From: Beverwykella pulmonaria
Taxonomy: Eukaryota; Ascomycota; Dothideomycetes; Pleosporales; Melanommataceae
Assembly: GCA_001599595.1 (NCBI GenBank)
Contig: BCHH01000008.1
Span: 1,826,046 to 1,890,045, forward strand
DNA: 64,000 nt
Direction: 5' to 3'
In this document: positions 54,793 through 64,000 of the stretch, in pieces
Position numbering within the stretch: position 1 is the first letter of the stretch
Layout: every line of letters begins with the position of its first letter
The notes under the pieces: model-generated
Told to the model about the DNA's origin: nothing
Database searches by the model: none
The model's input: the letters and a program-made list of their open reading frames with translations, nothing else
Translations under genes and position numbers: made by a program

Positions 54793-56263
54793 ATGGCTGG
54801 CACAATCCGCCCTGACTCCATCTCCGTGTCCTCGAACTCTTTGATGAAGTCTATACCCAGCGTGCCAGATATCATCAAACCAGAGCGCAAGACGGTTGCG
54901 CCCCGCGCGCCTCGGATCGATGTCGAACCGCTGTATGGCGCCGTCAAGGGCGCCATGGGAGAGAGCGAGTGGGGGATTTATAAGGCAACACTGGGGGCTT
55001 TTATGATAGGTACGTAGCTAGGACGGAGTTTGGGTGTGGAGGAGCCGTAAATGTACACGTGCTAATACCTATGGCGCTTAGGAAACCTCAACCAAGAAGA
55101 GCTCTCCGCCCGCCTCGCGCCCATACTCAGTACCCCTGCCCTTGAAAATGCGCATAACCAATTCATCACAGCAATCTACGCGAATATCTTCCGCGATCCG
55201 CCCGAGGCAGGTATCGCATCATGGGTGTCATCCACTGACAAGCCGACCATGACCGCAAAGACGAATACAGGGGATGAAGCAGAGAAGCGGTTGAAGCATG
55301 AGGTTATGCAGTTGTCGAGGCGGGAGCGCAAGAGGCTGAAGACGGTACATCAAGGAGAGATGGGTGATCCGTTCACGCAGTTGATGCAAGAGTATTATGA
55401 TGCTAGGCGGATAAAGCAGCCAGAGACGGGGCCGGCGAGTGCAGGAGGGTATCAGAAGACAAGTAGGGCTCCCCTCATACTCATCCCTCTCCTTAGATTG
55501 AGCACGAAGTACTAACCGACCTATGATAGACTGGGACCTCGAAATCCGCAAACGCTACACCAGTGCCCTCTTTGCCGAAACCCACGAATTCCCCACTGCA
55601 CACACTATCCAAATACGCATGCTACCCATATGCTACGAAGCTGGGCTTCCCTCGGGCCACACTGTCGACTGCGCAGAATATATGAACATCGCCACCGAAA
55701 CTTACATCAAGGAAGCACTCACCAACTTCTTCCAACGGGTAAGCAGCAATGGAAACGGGCTTGTAAAGACCGCAGAGTACAAGCGCAAAGTCGAGCGTGA
55801 CGAGGAGCGTATAGCCCGCGGTGAACTCAACCGTGGCGTGAGCGGGGAGCTCCCCGTCGAAGTCGAAGAACGGAGAAAGAGGCCTCCGCTATGCATGGAG
55901 GACCTACGTCTCGCGCTTGAACTCGGCGACTCATATCTGGGTCAGGTGCCTTTAATATCTGGCGCTATAACAAATGCCCGCTTTCTAGATGCGAATGGAG
56001 TCGAAGAACTCGCGATAGAGACCCAAGGCCTTGGGAGACTTGCGGTGCCAGCTACTAACGGTATCCCAAATCTGGCACCTGCACCCCTCATGTTGAGTAA
56101 TGGGAATGGGAATGCTAATGGCGGTCTAACCAATGGTTATCACTTTGATCTCGGCGACCCTTTGCCTGACATGGATGATAACTGGAATTGGCAAGGTGGC
56201 AGTGTGCAGGATGTCGATGGGTTGGATTCAGTACTGGATGGGTGTTTGGCTATTGGGATTTGA
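54793..56263 (+). CDS. HFI1: SAGA complex subunit Hfi1/Ada1 (transcriptional adapter)
   Basis: This is a structural core subunit of the SAGA histone acetyltransferase coactivator in the nucleus. Exons 54793-55009, 55082-55462 and 55530-56263 give 443 residues. The Tad1/Hfi1 domain starts after a short Ser/Pro lead (RIDVEPLYGAVKGAMGESEW, then IYKATLGAFMIGNLNQEELS) and has AHNQFITAIYANIFRDPPE. A basic stretch (LSRRERKRLKTVHQ) is followed by the second conserved half: YTSALFAETHEFPTAHTIQI, EYMNIATETYIKEALTNFFQ and RPPLCMEDLRLALELGDSYL. The C-terminal ~80 residues are Asn/Gly-rich and acidic. All splice sites are GT-AG and the frame closes. It converges on GCN1, with no known shared role. Confidence 0.9.
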
Positions 56264-57222
56264 ACGTCTCACCTCCTGCAGTTTTTGTTTCTGGTCCTAC
56301 CTTTCAGGCCCGAAGGCTTCGCTATGTTCTTTGCGTTTTATTTTGCATCACGAGTGGCTGGAGTTAGACTCCTTCGGGAGCGGACAAGGATGTGTGGTTT
56401 GCATAGGGCAGGTGGGCGGCGTTTTTGCTCTTGTGGAGTCTGGCATGCGCATGGAGCACGGAAAAGATACCCGGCTTTTTTTGTTTTTTCTCATATTCGG
56501 TGTTTTGGACTTCTGCAGTCTACAATAGGATATATTTGCGGAAGGTATAGCTACAAAAGAGTACAGCCCAATGACTCCGCTCTAGGTCCTTAATCGTGAT
56601 GTCTACGCTTGTATTCCAGTACTCACTGAGTTCTGGCCCACGAGTTTTCCTCCCAACTATACTAAACTTGGGGAAAAAAACTTGCCAACGTCGTTATCAT
56701 CAATATGTAGGCCCGCCAGTCCATACTCAGCCTGATAGGTCCTGTGTGATAGATTCGCATATACGCAAGCGAGAAGAAATGTAGGTCGAAAATACGCGGT
56801 GGAAGCAAGTATACTTCACTTCCACAATGATCGACCTCTTACACAACCTCCTCTCATACATCACCATCCCAACGACAAGCACAACCCCCATTCCAATCAT
56901 CCTCTTCCACGTAAAAGATCTCAAAGCATCACTTCAAAAATGATTGCCTCAACTCTAGGCTCTAAATAGCCGCACTTCTACCACGCCCTCCACCCACGTC
57001 GTGGCTAACTGCCTGTAACTGCATAGTGGTAGAGATGAGATGAGATGGCGAAGCAAAGTTCTATTGTAGCTGTTTGCACCATCTCCACATCTAGAGCGCA
57101 CCAATAATCGAAACGATCAAGTCCCAGAGAACAACTTTTATATTCATGAGGAAGGGCTAAAAGATCCTGCCATATCCACCAATACACTGCTAAAAACAGA
57201 CAATTATAGCCCTCCTCCTTCT
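56264..57222. other. Convergent intergenic region between HFI1 and GCN1
   Basis: About 960 bases between two converging 3' ends. It holds both 3' UTRs, and the part from about 56560 is A/T-rich. Open frames such as 56285-56593 are not recognisable. Nothing else is visible. Confidence 0.6.
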
Positions 57223-60200
57223 CTACGCCTCTCCAAAAACATCCCCCAACTCCACCATCCCCACGCTCCAAATCTCCCTCTCATCCTCTACCTCATCCGA
57301 ACTCAGACCTAGCCCTCCAGCTCCACCCTCAGCCTCTTTCCTCTCCCTCGCCTGGACTGCCAACCTCAAACTAACCCTCTTAAAATAATCTGGCATACTT
57401 CTCTGCAGACCCGGAGGCAACGACTTTCCTGGCCCAGCCATATACTTCTCAAACACCTCACCTTCCTCTTCCACAACCGAGAATAAGGTTAAGAAAGCAG
57501 CTTCGGCAGCCAGTTTGACGGGAATGACGGGATCGCGCACGCAGGCGAAGATTGGGGGGGTGAGTAGCGGGATATGCGGGCGGATGAGGTCATTGTGTTC
57601 GCGGGCAATGGTACGGAGGACGACGAGCGCAAGACGACGCGTGTCGACAGGGTTTCCAGGGGCAACGATGGGCGCGAAGGCTTCGAAAAGGGGTTTGGTA
57701 TGGTCAAAGGCTTTGCTTGTGTCGGGGCTTAGGAGGTATTTCCCTGCGGCTAGGACGCAGTTGTCCGATACGACAGGTTGCTATCATACGTAGTTAGTAT
57801 ACAAGGCAAAAGAAAGAATGACAAATGAACGTACACTATGTGCGATGCCCTGACAGATGACAGACACCGTCTCATCGGCCAACGATTCACTCAGTGTTTC
57901 TGGCGAGGTGAGTAAGACGGCATTCAGGGCAAGGACAGAGGCTTTGCTGAAGTGCGTAGTCAGAACGCGCGACTTAATAAGACTTGCTGCGATGTCTGGT
58001 GATAGGTTGCTAATCAAGGCGCCGAGAAGGCGGGCATTCGTAATTGCCATCGCATCTGCGCATCTGTTAGTTTCGGTCGCTACTGTAGAATGGATATAAG
58101 GTAGCTTACCATCGGACCCCTCGACATCGGTATCAATCAAGCCCAAAATGGAGTTCCTACTCGCTTCGTTCATGTTCTTGCCAGCCTTACTAACAACCTC
58201 ATACAAAGCCTTCAGCATTGCGTTCTTGACGGCCTGATCGGCTGTCTTTGTTCCAGTAACAAGCTCAGCAATAAGAGGATCAACCCTGGGCGTCATTGTA
58301 ATCAAAGTGCCAAGAGCTTTGGCTGCTCTTGCTCTTAAGAGATCAGACGAGGTATCAGCGAGTGACTTTGCAAAGGTTCGCTGAAGCTGTGGCAGAAAGG
58401 GCTTGAGGAATGTAGGGATCTTCTCGAGGAGATTGTTTAAGGTCAATAGAATTGCTGCCTTGACCTCGACCGACCGTTCTGACACAACGCGAATGAGAGG
58501 ACCAGTAATTTGAGTAACGAAAGGCTGCAAGGATTTGTCGCTCGTTCGATCAATGATGTCCGAGATCGCAAGAGCAGCTTGAGTTCTTTGGTCCGCTGTA
58601 CCGTTCATGAGACCTTGCAAGAAGATGGGAAGAATAGCGTTGATGCCCTTGGGTAAAGAGAAACCAGGGAGATTAGCCCCTGCAACGCCGACTTGGTTGA
58701 GCGTTTGCCGTGTCGAAATGACGAGAGACTCCATTTCTTCTTTTCTCAATTGCTTGGTGAGTGCACTAAGAGCAGTCCATGCGGCCTTGATGACCTCTTT
58801 GTCTGGATCGTCGAAAGAAATCAGAAGAGCTCGGATAAGATCGGGATAGTATCTTGAGAAGTCTGTATCTGTTTCTTCAAAGAACTTGGCTAGATGCATA
58901 TCGGCCTTAGCACGTCGTCGTTCATCGCTATGCTTCGCTAATGCAAGCATAACACTCATTGCAGTGTTCAGTCCATCGTATTCATCAACGGAAAGCAGGA
59001 CGGCATCGAAAGATGTTTCCAGCTCTTCCCGAAGCTCATCATCTTTGGCAGCAACGATGTTGTCCATTATCGTGTTGAGAATGTTCGGAAGCCTCCTCGT
59101 CATAGCCGAGCTCGCCACTGCAGCCAGTGAGGCAATGGCGCGAGCGTTGAAGGCCGACATTGGAGATGTGAGGAGTGTGGGGAGGAGGTTCGGGAGAATA
59201 ATGTTTGACCGTGCTTGATCCGTGAGCAGTGTGAGAAGAGCAGACAGAGCATTATGAGCATCCTCGTCGGTGCGCAGAAGATTGAGAAGATAGGGCAAAA
59301 CTTGATCTACAGCCCTCTTGCCCAGGATTTGTTGCAGAGCGTCGAAGGCTTCGGCAGCAGCATCCCGTACTTCGCTATCTGGGTCGACGAGAGCTGTTCG
59401 AACAACTTGAATCAAGGTCTTCTCGTAGTCCTCAAGCTGCTCCGGTGAAGCTGCCGATATAAGCTCGCGCAGCGCGATGCAAATACCTTGCTTAGCATCT
59501 GTGTCGGTTGAGTGCAGACCTTCCTCCAAGGTGGGCAGCAAGCTTGCCAGCACACCTTCTCCAGCTTTTCGTATAAGTTCTCCAAGGGCATTGCCTGCGA
59601 TAACTTTCTGCTCCATGTTCGAGCTTGCGAGACGACGGATAAGAAGTTGCGTAAGTGTGGGGACGAGTTCTCGGAGAACCCGCGGTGTTGCGACAAGTGC
59701 CTTCCACACATTGATCGCGGCTGTACGAACAAGACCAGACGTATCACATCTGCAGATGTAAAGAGCAGACAAGACTTTGTTCCGCTTCTCTTCTCCGAGA
59801 ACTTCGAGCAACGAAGCACCTGCCTCTTTGGCACCCTCTTCGACTTCATCTTGTTCTGCTTTGCCGCTGATACCAGTGAGATTAAAGAGTAAATCTCCAA
59901 CAAGTTCGACTGAGCTGAGACGGATACGATGACTATCGTCTGCAAGACCTCTTTCAAGTTCGGGTAGAAGGAGATCGATAGCTTTGGTAGCGAAATTCTT
60001 GACAAGCAGACGTCCGGCACGCAATGCTGTGTCTCGAATTGATTCGACATCGTCCGCAAGTCCGCCAAGAATTGGCGGAATGATTTGTCTAAGGTAGTTG
60101 GCAAAGCTGTTACCGAAGCATGCTGGTAAGAAAATGAACAGAGACATGAAGCCTTCCCGAACAGATGGCTTATTGCTAGATACATTCTGTAGAATGCTTG

Positions 60201-63200
60201 GTAAAGTCTCCTCGAGACGGCCTGTTCCAAGACCAGCAAGAACTTCGGAGAGGGCTTGTGCGGATCCTAATCTGTCACCAGCCCCGGTATCGGACTTGAG
60301 TGTGGCCATGAGACTTGGGATGAGGTCTGGTAGAGCATCTTCCCCAAGCTTCTCAATGAGAGAACCGAGAGCCTTTGATGCAGTAGCACGCGTCGCTGGG
60401 ACTGGGTCGACAACTGCTACTCGCAGCCCAGCAACCAGGATCGGCAAATGGGCTATGAGGTCCTTTCGTTCCGTAAGATGCGCCAAACTCCCAATAATCT
60501 GGGCGGATTTCCTCTTAGTCGCCGACCTATCTCCCAAACCTCGTTCAAGAATGCGCACAACAAGAGCAAGGGAAGGTGCGTCTAGATAATGTGCAAATGA
60601 CAGCTTGATGAGTGCATTTAGAGCATCATCTGTGTACTTTGTCGGATCGCTAAGAGCCTTGAGAAGGATGTTGACCACACCCTTGATCTCGGGGTTGCTA
60701 ATGACTTCTCCGAACCGTTGTAGACTTCGATTAGCAGACCCCCTCACTTCCTTGTGGCTGTCAGTCAATACCGTTGTCAATGGTGGAATGATATCTGGCA
60801 AGCTCAACGCAAGCTGGTTCGGATCCAGATAAGCCATGGCTCCCAACGAATCGCAAGCTCCTTTCTTACTCCGCCATTGGTGCTCGTCGAGGCCCTCGAG
60901 GAGGATCGGTAATATCTGCTTGACACCGTAGGACGAGAGTGTAGAAAAGCAGGTTTTGGCTGCATCGAGGCAAGCTTCTCGGACGTCTGCACTGGCGTCT
61001 CCGAAACCGGCAAGTAATTGGGGTACAAGCTGGATGACATATGGCTCAAAGATGCGCCCAAGAATAAGCGAAAGGAGCTCATATGCTAGGAACGCGCCCT
61101 GTCGTTGGTTGGCGTCTTTTTTGTTCTCGGCAGCTCCTTGAAGAGTGGACATTATGCGGTACTCCTTGAGCACTCCAAGTCCTTTGCCTCTGATAATGCC
61201 CGCAAGACCGTACGCAGCTCCACGTCGAGCTGCATATTTCTTCGATTGGAGTAGCTGATCAGTCATCTGTTCAATGTAATTGGAGAGCTCTTGTTCAGAT
61301 GTCCGCACTAAAGGTGGCAAACATTGTGCAACAGCGTATTGCACCGTCTCTGAGGGTGTGCTCAATGTAGCCAGTAGACGCTGGACAACCTTCGGCACTC
61401 GCTTGTCTCCGGCCTTCAGATGTCGGCCCAGTGCACCATAAAGGATAATGACAGCTTCGTTGACCTGGTCGTACATTTCCGATTTCCGGTCGGGGCTTTC
61501 CAAGGCACTCTCGAATAACCCCATGAGCGGTTCGACCTTCGACTGTGCTTTGGTTGTGATTACTGTCGTTGCGGCCTCGATCATTTCATCTCGCACAGTG
61601 GCACTGCGGTCTCCTAACGGTCCATCATAGATCATGAATTCGAGAAAGCTGACGAGATCATCGTCTTTGAAATTTGGTGTCATTTCCTTGAAAGCAAGAC
61701 CTATACCATCTCTAGCCTCCCAAGGGTCTCGAAGGTCAACCTTTCTCGGCATGCCGTACTCATCCCGTTCTGGTACTCTTGGCTTGGCCTTCTCCTTGTA
61801 GGCATCTTGGAGGGATTTTAGAAGCTCATCAAAGATTTCAGGAAATTTTGAGACGATTTCTCCAAGCGAACGCGCTGCTGCTCTCCTTAGTGGCTTATCG
61901 AGAGATTCGAGATACGGGGTAATTTGGGATGATGCATCTGCTTTGAGCTCTAGGTCATTGTCCTCCCAGATGGTTTGAGCTAGCTCTACGTTCTCCGGAA
62001 CGTCGTCGTGACAAGCTAGCCAAATCTCTTCGCTAAATTTCAAATCATTCATATCAAGTTCGGCGTCTATTGCTTGTAAAGTCGCAGTGCGCACAGATAC
62101 CTCCGGAACGATGGTTCCCCGGAGCAGTACCCCGAGTTCTCGATTGGTGATATTGGGAGCAAGACCCCGGGAAAGGTCCATCAGACAGTCTTTGATAGGT
62201 TTGTAATGCTGATTGTATCGCCGCATGGAAGAGACCAATGTCTCCAAGATGTCTGTGCGTGGGAGTCGTTCGTCGGAACCTATGATCAAAGTAAGCTACC
62301 GTCAGAACCACATGAAGCACACCCTATACAACGAGCGTGGAGACAGCTTGGAGAAGAAACATACAGGAGTCAGTGTGGAAGGATATGAATTCGATAGCTA
62401 ACATGAGCTGTTCATCAGATTCTTCAGGTGATGAGCGTCCGATGCCACCCTTCTCAAGAACAAGAAAAATGAGAGGGAAACAGTATGCAAGAGACACCGA
62501 GTCTAACGGTCGTTGTTCGCTTAGGAATCGGAGTCGATACAGGACTCTAGTTACCAAGTCTATCGAGTGTTAGTATTTTCTTGTATCAACATTGAAAGAT
62601 AGCATACCTCCAAGATTCTCTTCTTCATACTGATCGGAAAGCTGCAAAGAGCCAATGGTTCTCAGGGTTGCGACACCAATGAAAGGCCTGAAAATGCTAA
62701 GCCGGGATGACAGTCGTTCAGAACATTTGATGAAGGCAGTTGCCGGCAAGTCTCCCAGAATCAGACCAGCTCCAGCTCGTATGATATGGATGAGGAGATC
62801 TACTGCTGGACCCATCCATTGTTCTGCTTCAGTCGGAGGGCCTGTTGCAAGCCTCTGAATGATGCCAACTCCGCGCTTCATGTTCCTTTCAACTAAGGCT
62901 ACCTCTTTCCTGATGGCGGACTCCTTGGCCAGCTGAGCATTGACCTTTGCGTGCTCGTCCGCGGTAAGTTTCTTGGTTTGGCCTTTCTTCTGTGCGAGTT
63001 GTGATCTTAACTCCTCTTCCCATTTAAGAGTATCATAGTCCTTTATGTTCTTGTCTACCACAATGGAAGATTTCTTAGACAGTACGTCTATGTACGCTGT
63101 GCCTTCAGGTGTCCGAAAAATAGCAGCTTCCGTCGGCCCTATGGATTCGAGCTGTTTTGGATCAAGGTCAGCACTGAATTGGCGCACAATCGCTGGTAAG

Positions 63201-64000
63201 GCTTTGTCTGGAGCCACAAAACCCATGTCAGTGTACGCGCTGTATGCTGCTTGGCTGATACCGGGGAATGTTTCGTTTTCCTTGTCCTGCCGAATCAGAT
63301 CAGTCTCATCTCGTTAAGATAGAATATGTAGACCTGTACCGTGGTGGTAGCGTTTACGAGTGCGACACATTCCTCCAAGTAATCACGAACGAGCTGTCCC
63401 GGATCGACACCCATCCTGAGACACAGCTCGATCCAGGACGCTCGAGGAATGATCTCAGAGCGAGCTAACACGATGAGATTGAGGCATTGCTTACGTAAAG
63501 CTTCTACAGGAATCATTGCACCCAACTTGGTTAAGGAGCTTTCGGAAAGACAGAGACAGCTCAAAACAGTGGCAAGTTCACTTGTACCTGATTTTGCGGC
63601 TACAGCGGCGCTTTCCTTGTCACCCTGCTCAATCTTTCGATACCAGGACCATATTCCTTTTGCTATGATATTGTTGACCTCTGTAGATGCTTGAATGTAT
63701 GTTCTCGTCAATGCGTCTCTAGCTGCCGCTTTAGCCTTAGGTGGGACGTTGTGCGCAACGATGAAATAGATGAAGGCCTGTGACCATGCCTCCCTAGATT
63801 CAATTGAAGCGTCCTTTTCGGATAGCCATGGCGCTACAGCAGCGAGAGCACGGAGGGCAATCTCGATATCGTCCTCGGATGAAAGCTTGGTATAAACTCT
63901 TGGAGTGAGCAGAAACGATGGCTTCGGTTGGATCGCAAGTGCGTGAGACAGCGCGTCTGACTTTTTGTACATGGCACTAAGCTTCGCATCGTCCAAGACG
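57223..64000 (-). CDS. GCN1: Translational regulator Gcn1, 5' end outside the window
   Basis: Gcn1 binds translating ribosomes and passes the uncharged-tRNA signal to the kinase Gcn2 in the amino-acid starvation response. Six exons are seen on the minus strand: 64000-63340, 63286-62608, 62559-62365, 62279-58110, 58055-57835 and 57780-57223. They give about 2,160 residues of a protein usually near 2,670, so roughly the first 500 are missing. The product is a long series of HEAT repeats. The EF3-like region includes LGDRSATKRKSAQIIGSLAH, VDPVPATRATASKALGSLIE and GFMSLFIFLPACFGNSF, followed by VELVGDLLFNLTGISG and DPDSEVRDAAAEAFDALQQI. The intron 58056-58109 is 54 nt and stop-free, so its retention would insert 18 residues. 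The last exon ends EIWSVGMVELGDVFGEA. Confidence 0.95.

Noticed and set aside
59412..60239. 275-codon minus-strand frame inside GCN1
   Set aside because: Alternate frame of the GCN1 coding strand with no homology; a shadow.

Overview
The window is a gene-dense piece of a filamentous ascomycete (Pezizomycotina) nuclear genome. Evidence: genes carry many short GT-AG introns (about 50-60 nt, with CTAAC/CTGAC-like branch sites). The gene set includes families typical of moulds (UDP-galactopyranose mutase, a FlbE-like developmental regulator, a HymA/Mo25 protein, a 2,013-residue hybrid histidine kinase). A DNA transposon copy is riddled with stop codons of the kind left by repeat-induced point mutation. 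The sequence does not fix the class; Dothideomycetes is a guess.

Layout, left to right. 1-17 kb: the 3' part of a proline-synthesis gene (PRO2); a divergent pair for galactofuranose use, UDP-galactopyranose mutase (glfA-like, minus) and a Golgi nucleotide-sugar transporter (glfB-like, plus); ribosomal protein eL18; the purine enzyme ADE2; a cysteine-rich secreted or membrane-anchored protein; an SLC35C2-like transporter; and HymA/Mo25. 17-33 kb: a Cak1-like kinase diverging from the endocytic F-BAR/muHD protein Syp1, the hybrid histidine kinase, and one reading frame that joins an ER-type FKBP isomerase to a STIMATE-family membrane protein. 34-45 kb, all minus: a cytochrome b561 protein, the ESCRT factor Ist1, mismatch-repair MSH2, an alpha/beta hydrolase and a dienelactone hydrolase. 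45.4-47.7 kb: a complete but decayed pogo/Fot1-type transposon, bounded by TA duplications and 46-bp inverted repeats. 47.8-64 kb: a Cir_N-domain protein, a FlbE-like gene, splicing factor PRP6, SAGA subunit Hfi1/Ada1, and most of the translational regulator GCN1, whose 5' end lies outside the window.

Most genes are unrelated housekeeping genes. The one clear functional pair is glfA/glfB: one enzyme makes UDP-galactofuranose in the cytosol and the other protein imports it into the Golgi, and the two share a 1.4-kb intergenic region. Points of special interest are the FKBP-STIMATE fusion, a degenerate second receiver domain in the histidine kinase, coding microexons of 6 and 12 nt, a GC-AG intron, introns that keep the frame open if retained, a stable hairpin in the first eL18 intron, and the unusual tandem 17-bp units inside the transposon ends. 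All gene models are read from the sequence by splice signals and remembered family resemblance; no search was run.
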